DNA from: Neofusicoccum parvum | Lineage: Eukaryota > Ascomycota > Dothideomycetes > Botryosphaeriales > Botryosphaeriaceae | Assembly (NCBI GenBank): GCA_020912385.1 | Contig: CP087223.1 | Coordinates: 620,001 to 684,000, forward strand | DNA: 64,000 bases | Direction: 5' to 3' | In this document: in pieces, positions 10,806-22,851 of the stretch | Layout: each line of letters starts with the position of its first letter | Numbering within the stretch: the stretch's first letter is position 1 | Program-made: the position numbers and the translations under genes | The notes under the pieces: generated by a model | What the model saw: only the letters and a program-made list of their open reading frames with translations | The model's database searches: none | Told to the model about the DNA's origin: nothing

Positions 10806-13800
10806 ATGGGTGAAGAGCAGTCTATGGTTCTTAAGGTACGTCTCTCTGTCTAAATGAATGGAATCATGCTGATTCGAGACCTCGGATCAAGGGTGGAAAG
10901 ATAAAACCGCATCCCCTTTTTGGGCCAGATCCACCACTAAAGTCTGAATCAGTCAGGCCATCACCGGAAAACAGAATTTATACCCCTTCTACTTCTGCTC
11001 CTCCTTCTTCCCCTTCTCCCCCTTCTCCCCCTCCTCCTCTTCCGCCTTCGCCTTCGCCTCTTGAAATCAAAAGCATTGATGACCTTGGAAAAATCAGCCA
11101 AAACAGTTGTACGGTTACTATTCCTAGCAGCCTTGGCAACATACATGGAAAGCTCCCTGCAGCTAAGGATTCTTGCCGTTGCAAATCTGGTTCGCTCTTG
11201 TACGAGCAGACCGATTTACACTGGTTTACACTCGAAGGCGAGCGTGTAGAGGGCCATGAAGCGGATCACATGCGACTGGGCTCAAAATGTAAGATTGAGC
11301 TGGCTCGACCGGACATTTTTTTCAGCCTTTCCGCCCTCGAACAGCTGGATACGAGATACATCGTGGTGTACCAGACACCTTTATACAAGGAGCAGAAGTC
11401 GAATTTTGAGATGCATAACGTGGTTCGGTGGAAGAGGTCATTTACGACGTGCGATGAGGCCTTGGCGGAATATCTCAATGGAGCAAAGCATGGCTATTCC
11501 ATTCCACTCGCTTATGCTGAGGTCTCTACCCAAAAGCTCCACGAGAAGAGTTTGGAAGATGTTGAGCTGGCCGCTTTACACTGCATCGAGCTAGATGATG
11601 GAAGGGCTATTACTTGCGGGCATCCGGCTGTTCTCATGCAACACTCCAATGAGACTTTTACCTGCCCTTGCTGCGACCGTGGAGGTCTCCACCAAGATGG
11701 AGCACTCCACAGCCACTTCGGCGACAACCATAAGGGCAAAATTCACGCCGTGGGTACCTTCCCCCTCTTTTCGCAGCTGCTCGAAGACGAAGCTCTGCAC
11801 AAAGCGTAAGTCTAGCCTATTCATTCCAATTCAACCGTTTCTCACACTATTTTAAGAAACGGAATTTCTTCGGGATGCCGCCAGCCCCTCACGGGTGCCT
11901 CTCTGGTCCCCTCTTGGCTCAGTTTTCAAAGTAAGAACCGTCATACCGATGAAAGTCGTTGCTGGTTCTAACCCTACGCCAGAATCATTTTCCCACTTTG
12001 TCAATCAAGATGCCTGGTCGACAGTATCTCGCAGCATGGTTCTAGAGACCGAGTCTCATATCATCGAGGAAGATGTAAAAGTGCCTAGGAAACTCCAGGA
12101 AGGCCTCCGAAATCGTAAAAATCATCAGAGGACTGCACAAGATCCACGTACATGGTCTCAGGGTCAGCTGTCGTACCATGTACCGCAGCAAGATCCTCAA
12201 CACAAGACTACGATAGACGAGACACCAGTATCATCTCTATCAGCATCGCCCAACAGTCCTGTCATCCACCCAACCTCAGATCAGCCGGGAACCCTACCAT
12301 TGCCCGAAAATGAACAGTCTTCAGCAATGGTGCTCCAGCTATACTCGTGGCCAATCTCCCAGGAGCAACTAACTGCACGGGCGAATGCAATCTACACCTC
12401 CCTTACAACGGTAGAGTGGAAATGCATCCAAGTTGACAAGGTTCAAGCGGGTGCTAAACAAAATCCGTCCAGCCAGAACCCTGATTTGGCTCAAGATTAC
12501 TGGCAAGATCTCGTTGCGTTACACCGGACTTTGCTTTGCGAGCACTATAAATTCTTCCTAACGTCACAGCACCCATTAGCGGATCCAAAGCTACGTCGTC
12601 TTGCAGATAGGCGCCATATGCCGGCTCGATTATGGAAGTATGGGATCCATTCTTTTCTAGAAATCCTCCGTCACCGACTACCAGAGTCCCTTGAGTACAT
12701 GTTCACCTTCGTCTCCCTGGCCTACCAAACGATGGCCGTTCTATACGAAAGTGTCCCCGCTTTCGAGGACACTTGGATCGAATGTCTCGGAGACTTGGGT
12801 CGTTACCGCATGGCCATAGAAGATGAGGATCTCCGGGACCGGGAAACGTGGGCGGGTGTTGCGCGTTTTTGGTATAACAAAGCTGCGGACAAGAACCCCG
12901 CCGTTGGCCGTCTCTATCACCACCTGGCCATCCTAGCGAGAGCAAACGCTCTCAAGCAGCTCTGCTTTTATTGCTGCTCTCTTACTTGCGTCCAGCCCTT
13001 TATAAGTACACGCGAGTCTATCTTCACGATCTTCGACCCTATCCTCTCAGATAGGTCTTTTTCCGAATCGCTATCCGTCGAAACCAGCTTCATACGTGCA
13101 CATGCAGTAATTTCCAAGCAAAGTCAAGGACCTCAGCAATACACGTTTGACCGAAACCTCACCGAGTTCATTCAACAACTGGGCAATAGGATAGGACGTG
13201 TTTCCTCGAGATGGAAGGAGCAGGGAGCGTATATGGCCATTGCAAACCTCACCAGCCTGTTCGGTTATGGAAATGATAACAACTTCCTTCGGCTTGCTTT
13301 TACGACGCAGCTCCAAAGCGTTACACGCGAGCAGATTGAGAAGAGCTACGACCTAAAGCTGGATTTCAAGACCGCTACCACTTTCCCTCTCGCCTGCCGT
13401 TTGACCTTCGATACGCTCCATGTTGTCCTTCAGCGGTTCGGAGACAAGAACGTCCTGACTCATGTTCACGTTCTACTCGCTTTCTTATGTCAACTTGCAA
13501 CTCTCCCTTACGATACGTCCTGTATCTTTGATTTCGTCCGATGGAAGGAGGTTGCGCACTTCCTTAACACCTTAGCAAAGTCTGAGATAATTACTCCAGC
13601 AATCGAGTCCGCAAGCTTTCTACACGAAGGCGACGATAACTTCCATCCATTACCAGAGGACTACCTTATTAGGGGTCAACTATGGGCTCACTCGTACTAT
13701 CCGGCAACATGGTTTAGCGGTGTAGTTGATGGAGAGGAGCGCATGCTTGAACTGACGTCAACCATGCAGTCGAGGTCTGAAAGAATCTTGTGGCTTGGCA

Positions 13801-13946
13801 TTCGGCTCTCCGCGGTAAGTAGTCTCTTACGTCTCTATGCGTGGTTCTAAGGAGTGAGGCTGATCTATCGGTAGAGAAATGTTGGTTTAAAGTACGACAG
13901 TGCTAGTCGCGTCTGGGGTGCTTATCGCAAGGGTTTGCAGATGTAG
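10806..13946 (+). CDS. Est1-type DNA/RNA-binding domain protein
   Basis: Five exons were inferred: 10806-10835, 10892-11805, 11857-11930, 11983-13814 and 13875-13946. All four introns have plausible donors and acceptors, and phase is kept throughout. The product is 973 aa. The N-terminal part has a Pro/Ser-rich stretch encoded by the pyrimidine tract at about 10985-11050. A Cys/His cluster (TCPCCDRGG, then spaced His residues) follows and may bind zinc. The C-terminal half, from about LARLWKYGIHSFLE-type sequence through YHHLAILARANALKQL, matches the Est1/SMG7-like TPR and DNA/RNA-binding domain (PF10373-like) found in a fungal family related to telomerase and mRNA-decay factors. That family's role in filamentous fungi is unclear, so no gene symbol is given. 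It is one of the best-preserved genes here. Confidence 0.8.
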
Positions 13947-14441
13947 TATAAGCTTGAGGAGCATGTAAAAATAAATCTCCACGGGCTTGAATTTGCGTCG
14001 GAACGGTGGTCAATTTATTAATATTGAAATGCTTTCGTAAATTGCCTCCTACTCGCGCCTCATCATGGCCCTGTCGTAATGGGTTCTCACTGCCTGCACG
14101 CCCGATGTTCCTTGGAAGTATCTCCACCATACGTGCGGCTATCGTCCAGACTGCTCGTATTACCCGTGGAAAATATCCATTGGGCTCGAAGTAGCCTACC
14201 TACGTATGGACAGGATAAGGCGATATATTGGATCCGTCCGCTACCCCGCGCTGCATCAGCCGCGGGAATCTAGATAGGTGATTCACTTGCAGCGCGGCCT
14301 GTGGCAAGCCGGTACGTCATGCATTATATATCACCTAGTCCGATTTCTAACCGTCTAGTCTTTGATCATGACCAGCACATAAAAGACGGCTTCAACCCAG
14401 CACAAGTAGCCTACAAAATTGCTCCTCACTTGTAAAACAAG
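13947..14441. other. Intergenic stretch
   Basis: AT-rich with scattered stops in all frames. No repeat, RNA gene or promoter element was clearly seen. Confidence 0.4.
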
Positions 14442-15023
14442 ATGTCTGGGAGAGGAAAAAATCACTCCGATTATGGTGTCGTATGTCTCTCGATCTTTGA
14501 ACGAATTCTCATCCCTAAATGATTTTAGAGGGCCATTTGCGAACAACTTATCGAGGCTTTCGATCCGGCAAAACACGAGACAGGAAATTATGAGAGTCTG
14601 TTAAGAATGATTCTGGTCTGTAATAAGTTTCTGGATGAAACATCTATATAAAATTATCTAATATGCACCTAGATCCATCCGGGTATTTTTCATCGGGGGG
14701 ACTCGGCTATAGGAATCGAGGAAGCCATGAAAGATGAAGATGATGTAATCGAAGACATAGAGGGACGTCTTGAACACAAGAAGAAATTGAAATCCGACGC
14801 TATCAAGCGGATAAGGGGCCGCATTGAGCTCTGGTTTAATTATTCTATGAAGGATAATAACCATAGCATGGATAAAATTGCGGAATTCATCTACAAGAAT
14901 GGGCATGAGATTCCTGAAAGAGTATGGATTGACATACAAAAGGATGTACGCAGAGAATTGAGGAGGTTCAAGGGAGATGGTGGTAGTCAGTGGGGTTACA
15001 GCCCTTTCGGCTACAATGGCTAA
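14442..15023 (+). CDS. Small hypothetical helical protein, three exons likely
   Basis: The last exon, from about 14672 to the stop at 15023, is clearly coding. It is rich in Lys, Asp and Glu and contains IPERVWIDIQKDVRREL. A first exon 14442-14480 (starts MSGRGKNH) joined through a GTATGT intron (14481-14528) to an exon starting 14529 keeps frame and looks protein-like (AICEQLIEAFDPAKHE). The junction between that exon and the last one is unresolved: the acceptor CACCTAG at about 14671 fits, but the in-phase donor would be GTCTGT. If only the last ATG is used (14727), the product is 98 aa. A similar PDRVW motif occurs in the small protein at 4998-5231. Function unknown. Confidence 0.5.
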
Positions 15024-15430
15024 GGAGGTTTCCTGGCTAAAGTGACTCAGAAAGCTGGGAGAAATCTAAAGCGATCAAGCTCTAGGTCAGCATATAAATC
15101 GAGCATCTGATTGTCTGATGACAGAAAAGCGTCCCCGATTCCAAAACAATATCTAAAATTGGTGGCGCATCTCCTGATTGTTCAGCTGAAAATTTAGGTC
15201 TTTGCCACGAAATCGGTGGAGCTAGTACTTTACTAGTAAGCGATGACCCTTTACATACCTGCATTCTACCGAGGCTCTTACGCCTCATAAGTTTACCATC
15301 ACAAAGGAGAGACCAACTATCCCTTAGGAGATGGGGGGACACATTAGGTAAAAGGCTTCATTTAAGGGGTATATATTAGGGAGCTGACATCTTCAAGACT
15401 ATTCTTGCAGACATCTTCCCGTCTACGGCT

Positions 15431-16198
15431 ATGCAGTCGGAAACACTATTGCCTTCCGCTCAAACGCCCAACAATGGACGTATTTTCACAATAGCAGGGT
15501 TTAACGTAAGGTGCTTCCTCAAAAATTCAGTAATAGAAGGCTGACATTCACCTTAAAAGAGTACGCAAGCACAGGAGCGAGCCGAAACCCCTTCTCAGAT
15601 GCCATGTACCTCAGGATCTCCAAGCGTTGACTCTCCCGGGCGAAGCAATGATCTTCTACGACAATTTGAAACCCTTAAAGGAGGCTCGACCGTTGAATCC
15701 CGGAACCCAGTTCTATCGGTCAATATCTGCGTACCACGGTTCTCACCAAAGAAGCAAAGACCAGTCGACCCAAGACTGATACTTTTCTCCCTGACCTATG
15801 CGGGAGAATGGACTTATGGCGGACGCACATCGGTATCTCCAATGTCGGTCCCCATACTAGCGCACGCTGTAATAGCGTATCGACCGCCTTTCCTCTTCGA
15901 TGACAAGATAGCCAAGATTCGATCTTTAGCTCAAGAACATCCGCAAATGTTCGTCGCCATCGATCTTCTTCAAGAGCAAGAGTTTCTAGAAGGTACAGCG
16001 AAGATTGCTATGCGTCGCATTTCCTTTCACGATCCTGCCGTGGCTAGTGCGCGGATTTGCTGCTATGCAGCTCGAGGTATTTCGACAATTTTCGTGGCCT
16101 TGCGCCTGAGTTTCACGGTCGACGAGGGAATACTGGCCTCTATTGGTTGCGGGGACTTGAATTGCGCTGTTTTGAATCAGGGTTGTTACGTGTACTAA
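15431..16198 (+). CDS. Hypothetical protein
   Basis: Two exons: 15431-15505 and 15560-16198. The 54-nt intron has a GTAAGG donor, a GGCTGACATT branch and an AAAAG acceptor. The product is 237 aa. The N-terminal ~75 residues are polar and probably disordered (Ser, Pro, Gln). The remainder is a mixed hydrophobic/polar globular-looking region with LAHAVIAYRPPFLFDD and a Cys-containing C-terminus (SIGCGDLNCAVLNQGC). No known domain was recognised. The second ATG at 15599 would drop the first exon, but the spliced model keeps frame and is preferred. Confidence 0.6.
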
Positions 16199-16742
16199 GT
16201 TGGCTGTTGTAATTCTTTGTTGGGTCATTCTAGGGCAAGCTGAAAGATATAGGGGCTAATCGTGAGGCTACTTCTTCATAGATGTGTAGAGCCCAAGTTT
16301 GATGGAAACACGTATTCCTTCGCTATAATTTTTACTAGGTTCCGCTGTGTTCAAGATATCCACATCTCATATTATCCATCCATAACATGTCATATGAGCA
16401 TCTATGCTATTCGCCAGAGCTTGCTCATACAAATTGCAGGGGATATCACTGGTTGCCCAAGGCGGCAACTGGGATCCATACAACTTCCGCCTACCAACAT
16501 AAGCCGATGCATTAGACCCACTTTCCGCCTTATCACTCATTGGATATGGGAGCCTCGATGTGTGATTATCTTGCGCTGCGGCAGCTTTAAGGCTTGCATC
16601 GCTAGTCAGTTCACCGCGTGTTGTGTACCAGACTACACACCCTGGAGCTGGCGCCTTAGGATATGCCGCCCCACTCTAAGTGATGCAGATCAGTCTAGTT
16701 GCCACATTTCAAGCATGATCTAGTTTGCCTGCCTGAAATTCT

Positions 16743-16792
16743 ATCACACGTGTGATGCACCATACCGTTGCTGCCTATGAGTGGTCTATATA
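16743..16792 (+). promoter_or_regulatory. Palindromic E-box and TATA box upstream of 16860
   Basis: A perfect 14-bp palindrome ATCACACGTGTGAT (16743-16756) contains an E-box core CACGTG. A TATATAA (16786-16792) follows about 30 bp downstream and sits about 70 bp before ATG 16860. The spacing is what a fungal core promoter with an upstream bHLH or bZIP-type site would have. Binding by a particular factor is not known. Confidence 0.5.
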
Positions 16793-16859
16793 AGGCTCAC
16801 CGCTCCTGCATCTGGCATGTTCAATTCTACCCAACGGTCATCCGAGATCAGCTATATTG

Positions 16860-17248
16860 ATGGAAGAACCTGATGATTTTGTTATGGTTGATCCTTCCCA
16901 TCCTATTCACTCTATTCCGACCATCGGTCATTTACAATCATACGAGATGGACACCCCACTTCGGAACAAGGTCTCCACGCATCCGTCGGTAGATGGTGAA
17001 CTACAGTCATCTGTGCATCAACTTCCCTCAACGTCTCCCTCTCAACAACGAACGGATAATCCTCGTGATGCGCCAATCGATCTCCACGAGGATGGTAAGT
17101 CAGTCTACAAAGACTTAAACACCGACTCGCAGACAGGCGAGCCCTCGGAGCCTCCTCAAGTTCTGGACTGTTCTTCCCTATCGCACCAGCCTCCTCTTCT
17201 ACCGTCGCCACCGACAGCGTCCCGAAATGCACCTATGTGCTTTTTGCA

Positions 17249-17279
<31 letters not shown>

Positions 17280-18128
17280 CCACCAGTACTACCGCCGCCG
17301 CCACCGCCGCCCCTTACCATTAGGAGGTCAAGGCGTATTCAGGACGAAGATGCAGTCGAATCAGCTATACAGCTTCTACCGAACAGGGCACCACCTAGTG
17401 ATCGGGTTGTCACCCTCCGAGCCAGCTACATCCGTCGACTCGCTGCATTGGTCTATCAAAAGTCGTCGCAGTTCGATTTTCAAAATCTCCTTTGGCTGCT
17501 ACAGTATGGCGAAATTGACCATTGGTATATACGACCATCCAGAGAAGACCTACAACGGTTCAAGCGCCTAGTATCTGCAGGTGTCGGGGTTGAGATACCT
17601 GCGCTCCTCACCGGAGGTAGCACGTCTCTAGTTCCTGCACAGAGTAGCGTATTATGTGTGTGGGTGAGCGAGGTCCTGCACACATCATTGATGTATCAGG
17701 GTTCTTGCCGGTGTTCACCAGAAGGTAAAGGCCCAGCCGATGAGCAATGCTCCGTCGGTGCCATGTTCTGCGATATCCGCAACAAGAACAAGATTCAAAA
17801 GGCCTTCTTGACCTACTACATCGTCACGGAGGCAGGCAGTCGTGAATCCGGTGCATCTGATCTCTATGCTCCTTCTATAGATAAGGGGAAACTTTTCAAG
17901 ATGGAGAAAGTTGGGAGTAAGGATGCTTGCCTCGCCAAGGTCTATCAAAATGCTCTGTTACAGGGCTGGGGTACCATATTCACTTGTGTGGTCAAGGGGG
18001 ATCCAGATCTGAGCGTCATGGGACTGGGACAGGATGAGTTTGAGAGAGTGCCTACATTGGCCGCCCTGTTAGTCGGAGAAGAGGTACTGGAAGAAGGAGA
18101 AAGAGCAAGGGTCAAAATCTTTTTTTAA
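16860..18128 (+). CDS. Hypothetical protein with polyproline tract
   Basis: A 422-aa frame from ATG 16860; a TTG codon just before it is not needed. The N-terminal ~125 residues are acidic and disordered. A polyproline tract follows, encoded by (CCA)n/(CCG)n at about 17257-17310, then a basic TIRRSRRIQDE segment. The C-terminal ~230 residues look folded, with repeated Cys (GSCRCSPEG, DEQCSVGAMFC) and aromatic residues. No domain was recognised. The polyproline run could bind SH3/WW or profilin-type partners, but this is speculation. A GTAAGT at about 17094 is unlikely to be used because the frame is open throughout. Confidence 0.6.
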
Positions 18129-18935
18129 GTGGTGGCGAAGATCACAGCAAGGATTCTCTTCATTTCGATTAGTCAGTACTCGTCTATCTTTAAATACTGT
18201 CTTCACGCGTCCCAATAGGGGAAATTTTACCTTAAATCCCTTCATTAATCATGCATTATTCGTTGGGAATCTCGGTTTTGGAATCTGCTATTGATAATCT
18301 GTTGCCTACATCTTACCCAGAGTGATGGGTGAGGGCAAATGAATTCAACTCAAACTCTCTTACCTCTCTTAGAGGAACAGGCAAAAAACTGATTTGTTTC
18401 TTCTAACCTTGCTTGCTATGGCCCAAAGTTCGATAGGAATCTATTCCATGTAGTGCTACTATAGAACTAGTCACCTCGACTCATATCTCCGAGAGGCGCC
18501 CTACCATAGCTCTGGGCTAAAATAAGACCTCCATCAATACAGCTACCACTCCCATTCATATCCCGGTCGATTCTATTCTCACATTCATAGAAAGGGTTCC
18601 ACCCCTTTTTGTGAATTAATCCATCCGGGTGTTAAAAGGCTGATCATAACACCCGCTGAATAGCTGTAAGCATCGCGTCTGCAATAATAAAATTGCAGGT
18701 CTCACGAAATTTGACGTTACTACCAATTAGAGAGTTAAAAACGAAATTAAATACTTATCAGTGCTTACCTTTATGAGGTAACGCATGAGCTTAAGGTTAC
18801 TCTAGACCCTATTCAGAAGTCTTAGAAACAAGAAGATGCAGCTACAATGCAGAGAAAAATTTTCTGTCACTGCGTTGATAAACAAGTCCCCTTTCAGCTG
18901 TAGGTAGCGCCATCGGGTGGACCAATTATGCACCT
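18129..18935. other. Intergenic stretch, nothing recognised
   Basis: AT-rich with many stops. No transposon ends, RNA genes or conserved motifs were seen. The distal end leads into the promoter at 18936. Confidence 0.4.
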
Positions 18936-18942
18936 CTATATA
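18936..18942 (+). promoter_or_regulatory. TATA box for the gene at 19014
   Basis: TATATAA lies about 72 bp upstream of ATG 19014, and a CCAAT sequence lies a little further upstream (about 18921-18926). Confidence 0.5.
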
Positions 18943-19013
18943 AGTGTTCCATAGATACTGTCTATTGCTCTCGATCCAGGCCGACCTCTCTTTGGCGAAT
19001 CGTCATCCTTGCT

Positions 19014-20189
19014 ATGAACACCAATCAGGGCCCGCATGAGGGCGACAGAAACTCTTACAACCACCTTTCCAACTGCTCGAATGAGCGCTACGATAGTTTT
19101 TCTTCTTGCCAGGATGGCAGTCGCCATTCTCTACCAACTTTCAGCAGCCTCATTGAACAAATCTCATCATCTGATCTCGACAAGGAAGCGAGCTCTTGGA
19201 ATCCCACCGCGAACGACAGGACCAAAGGCTTTCAGCAATTCTCTCATATTCCGACTCTGCAGAAGGGGTTCGCAGATGTTACCTCGAGCCTCCCACTTGA
19301 GATGCAGCAGTATGCTGCCGAACTGCAGGACCAACGCACAAAATCTGACAAACTCACACACGACGTCGCCCGTCTCACTCAAGATGTCGGCAATCTCACG
19401 CAAGTCGTTGATAACCTCACACAAAATTCCGACCGCATCCATGCGTGCTTCTCTTGGATAAAGAACTTGCTTGAGAGCTTTATGAGGGACGTCTCGATTT
19501 CACGAAACGCGTCTACAGCTTTGCCTGAAGTCAACACCGGAAGTAACAGCCTGCTCAGTGCAGCGGACATCCATAAGAAAGGTGTGAGCCTAGAAAATGG
19601 CGCCACGACTTTCTCCAACAATTCAGCGCCCTCAATCAGTACTGCGTTCGCGTCCCACCGTCCAGGCCACACGCCTCAGCTGTCTCAACCTCACCAACAA
19701 TCAAATCCCCACCAGGACTTGCGGCCAGTATCTCTGCTGGCCGTTCCTAATCAGCCTACCTTTTATGAGGGTGTTGATCCATCGACAAGCAGAGGCCCTA
19801 CGACAAAAAGAACGAGCAGGAAGAGACCTCTCTCTTTTAGCATGGACAGTCAGATTGAAAGAAGCCGCATAGCGAAGCACGAGTTCAAACAGTCTAAACG
19901 GACTACCAATCAAGAATCGCTCGCCGAACAGCGTGCATTCATTATGGTCTATTCTGTTGTCAATGAGCAAAGCTGGGCTAATATTTTTACCGCATTTCGC
20001 GAGCAATTTCCGAATACTACCCACAGTTTGGGAAACCTTAGACAGATTTACTATGCCACGCGCCAGGAATGGGGCCTGCCTGCAGTCAGCAGCCAGACTG
20101 CGGAAGGAAAGGTGGAAGATAAGAAATTGGTCAAGCAAATTGTTCAGAACATGAAGGATGTCCAGTACCTACACAACATAATGTCTTGA
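19014..20189 (+). CDS. Coiled-coil protein with C-terminal SANT/MYB-like region
   Basis: A 391-aa single-exon frame from ATG 19014. The N-terminal ~90 residues are polar. Residues about 100-145 form a heptad-like coiled coil with repeated LTxDVxxLT units. A Ser/Pro/Gln-rich linker with a basic KRTSRKRPLSF segment follows. Near the C-terminus, LAEQRAFIMVYSVVNEQSW then ANIFTAFREQF and LRQIYYATRQEW resemble a three-helix MYB/SANT-type fold with Trp spacing. A DNA- or chromatin-associated role is plausible. No family name could be assigned. It has the most elaborate architecture among the small SANT-like genes of the window. Confidence 0.6.
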   Translation: MNTNQGPHEGDRNSYNHLSNCSNERYDSFSSCQDGSRHSLPTFSSLIEQISSSDLDKEASSWNPTANDRTKGFQQFSHIPTLQKGFADVTSSLPLEMQQYAAELQDQRTKSDKLTHDVARLTQDVGNLTQVVDNLTQNSDRIHACFSWIKNLLESFMRDVSISRNASTALPEVNTGSNSLLSAADIHKKGVSLENGATTFSNNSAPSISTAFASHRPGHTPQLSQPHQQSNPHQDLRPVSLLAVPNQPTFYEGVDPSTSRGPTTKRTSRKRPLSFSMDSQIERSRIAKHEFKQSKRTTNQESLAEQRAFIMVYSVVNEQSWANIFTAFREQFPNTTHSLGNLRQIYYATRQEWGLPAVSSQTAEGKVEDKKLVKQIVQNMKDVQYLHNIMS

Positions 20190-20954
20190 AAGTTGGTTAA
20201 TAAGTCGCAGCTATCGACATTATCCTTTCTTTTTTTTTCTTTTTTTTTTTCTATATCTCAGACTTATTGAATAAGGATTGCGCGTGTGTAGCTCTTATAA
20301 AATGTCCGTTCACGTCTATCATCAGTACACCAATAATGAGAGTCCGGTAAACCGCCAGTGTCCCCTTATAGACTGACCAGCTTAGCGACAGTTGAGCACA
20401 ATCAGGTTTCCATAATCTGTCTTATTAGTCTATGGAGAATACTCGAGACGGGTGGAGAAAATAGGATTCTCTTACTATTTTAGGGCGCTAGATGCGAGAA
20501 ATGGCTACAAACTATTTCTGACAAATTTGAAATTCGGATGTGTTTCACGTTATCGCCCATAGGTCTCGAAAGACTTTGTCCAGGTCGCCTCACCAGACGC
20601 TTTCTCGCGGCTGTAAGAATCAAGTCATTGTCAAAGTCTCACAGTTTTTCAGATGGCTCAAAGTATATGGACGAGAGTTGCCTCTCGGCGACCGGTGATG
20701 GAAACATATACAGGCTATAGTCGACCTGCTAGCGTGGCACCCGCTTCCCCGGGGGCGCAGCAGTGGCAAACAATAGGAGGGCTTTCGTTCCGGCTTTTAG
20801 TAATCATGCTACATTAGAGCATCACATCGGACGAAAATTAGCCCGGCCATGGTGTATAAATTGTTTCAGAGCGACTCCTCCAACCCTAACATCTAATGTG
20901 TACTTTTAGCGCCCCATCTTTTCTTCTCGAACGAGAAAAGGAAAGTTTACCAAA
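20190..20954. other. Intergenic stretch with a poly-T tract
   Basis: A long T-rich run is present at about 20225-20250, just 3' of the preceding gene. A short ORF at 20538-20720 has no support. A TATAAA-like sequence (GGTGTATAAATTG, about 20851) may serve the next gene. Confidence 0.4.
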
Positions 20955-21725
20955 ATGCCGCTTAAACGACGTCGAATTCCGAAAACTACGTCGTCTCCTC
21001 TCCACGAACCCTCTTTCTCTGAGTCACCTATGCCTCAACCCCTAGTGCCCGACCTTAGCGGGCGTCCGCCGAAGAAGCAAAGGCGTGTGCGGCGTGTCCA
21101 AGCGTCAACACCGTCGCGGCCACCACAGCACCAACAGGAGCCAATCGAGTCGCGGTCCGAACCTGGGCTTTCCAATCACGGGCTGAGCAACGAGCACTGC
21201 ATACATCAGGACACTTCAGTTGACGATCACGTGTCTGATGATGCCACCAGTACTATTACCGCTGAGAATACCGTCTCCCCTCGTATCACGGATTCTGAAG
21301 AAAGGATCAACTTCGGCCTTAGGGTGGACTACGATGAAGGACGTTCTATATACTTTGGTTCGCCTTTGAAGAACTGCCAGAGCGCGAAGGACTTATTTAC
21401 TCAGACGCTCAAGGCTGTATCGGGGCGTGAAGAGAGGCTAGGCCCTGACCGTGACCCCAATCAGGCTATCCGACTACTGAGGTTCCGGTTTGATCACACC
21501 CAGGGATCTCCTACGGATAAGGAAGGGAATCAATTACATCTGGCGGAGACCACCGTACTCGATGTGAACGACGAGAAGGGATTTCCGGATTTCTCGCGGA
21601 ATGCTGAGAGCTATCGGAAGAGGATCGGAGGCTCGCCGATCATCACTGTCCAAGTACAGCTCGGGTCGGATGAGCTAGAATCCTTTAGAGAGTGGAGATA
21701 TTCAAAGGGGCTGGCGGACAGCTAG
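20955..21725 (+). CDS. Hypothetical nuclear protein
   Basis: A 256-aa frame with ATG 20955 in a good context (ACCAAAATGC). The first ~90 residues are basic and Pro/Ser/Gln-rich, with MPLKRRRIPK and RPPKKQRRVRRV segments that look like nuclear localisation signals. The C-terminal ~150 residues (from about INFGLRVDYDEGRSIYF to the end) appear to form one folded domain with alternating hydrophobic residues. It was not recognised. A nuclear or nucleic-acid-associated role is inferred only from the basic motifs. Confidence 0.65.
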   Translation: MPLKRRRIPKTTSSPLHEPSFSESPMPQPLVPDLSGRPPKKQRRVRRVQASTPSRPPQHQQEPIESRSEPGLSNHGLSNEHCIHQDTSVDDHVSDDATSTITAENTVSPRITDSEERINFGLRVDYDEGRSIYFGSPLKNCQSAKDLFTQTLKAVSGREERLGPDRDPNQAIRLLRFRFDHTQGSPTDKEGNQLHLAETTVLDVNDEKGFPDFSRNAESYRKRIGGSPIITVQVQLGSDELESFREWRYSKGLADS

Positions 21726-22533
21726 AGACGCACGATACGTGTCTGAAAGGACTTTCCTTCTTTTATATCTCTACTCGCTGCTTTTCTTTATCGTTTGTCG
21801 ACCACGTTCGCCAATGGTGACGTATTTCACCTGTTTTCACTTACTCATAAACTCCTGTTTTACTTTTACCGCGCGATACAGCATCTATTACCTATCTCAT
21901 TTACTCTCCTTATGCATATTTCCGTAAATTCGATCATTACTCCTATATAACTGGCTTCAGTAGCAATAATGAGAGTGGCCAGCGGCGTCTTGCATTCTCG
22001 CGTCGTTCGACACCATTATCTAAGCTTTATTGTGGATAACCAACAGACGAAGAAAGATATTGTGTTTCGAGCTAGCGTGATCGTTGAGATGTAATGCTCT
22101 TCAACGATCTAGTCATGATTCGGATAATGATATGCCGTCCGCCAATCTTCTTCCAAGAGCACTGTTGTGCCGCACGAGATCGCGTTTACGCTGATCTAGT
22201 ACGATTAGAAAAATAGACGCGACTCCTTTCTATATCGGGCATATGCTTAGTGTGGCACCACGTAGCTCTACTCGGGAGGGATTTTCGTGCGTTTACCTGT
22301 TTTCCCCGGGATCATGCCACGATTCCGATAGTCTGGTTGTGCCGCTTCATCCTTCCAAGCGGCGCAGCTACAGACTAACTGATCTACCAGATCAACCATG
22401 CTGCGGAAGAAGGCTTGGCTACTACGCCGCTCACTAGCTACGGAGCGAGGCGACTTCGAGGATGGCCAAAGCAAACAAATAAATCTATAGAAATAGACAT
22501 TGGGAACACCAAACATCCCCTGCGAATGATCGT
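21726..22533. other. Intergenic stretch, nothing recognised
   Basis: Only short frames without coding character. No repeats or transposon ends were identified. Confidence 0.4.
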
Positions 22534-22851
22534 TTAGTCCATCAGCAGACCTATAAATAGAGCCAGTTCTCTCCGTTTCGCAAATACCCGTTCTACCTCA
22601 CCCATTTGCTTGAATAACTGTTCATTCCAGCGCATGGGATGCGGATACATCAATGTATACTCGTTAGGTACAGATTGAGAATAGTAACCCGCTATGCTAT
22701 CTATCTCAGACTCAACTAAGAGCCAGAAATGGAGAATTGTCTTCGGAAACCGTGGATGTGGCTGGCCGGTCGGTATAGGGTATATGGGACTGAGCTGAAA
22801 CCGCATAGCTTCAATCTTCAGCGGAAAATGCGTATGACTGATGCGTTTCAT
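22534..22851 (-). CDS. Small hypothetical protein
   Basis: A 105-aa frame from ATG 22851; the frame's first codon, TTG 22860, is not a likely start. It contains FWLLVESEIDSIAGYYSQS, followed by YTLMYPHPMRW and a C-terminal KRRELALFIGL. This pattern (FW..VE.E...A.YY.Q, Y..YP.P..W, KRR...FIGL) is one I associate with small orphan proteins common in ascomycete accessory regions. The function of such proteins is unknown to me. Coding is supported by the regular hydrophobic pattern. An upstream exon is possible. Confidence 0.5.
   Translation of the reverse strand: MKRISHTHFPLKIEAMRFQLSPIYPIPTGQPHPRFPKTILHFWLLVESEIDSIAGYYSQSVPNEYTLMYPHPMRWNEQLFKQMGEVERVFAKRRELALFIGLLMD

Noticed and set aside
16262..16723. 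153-codon plus-strand frame
   Set aside because: Starts only at GTG, has no recognisable pattern and no splice support.
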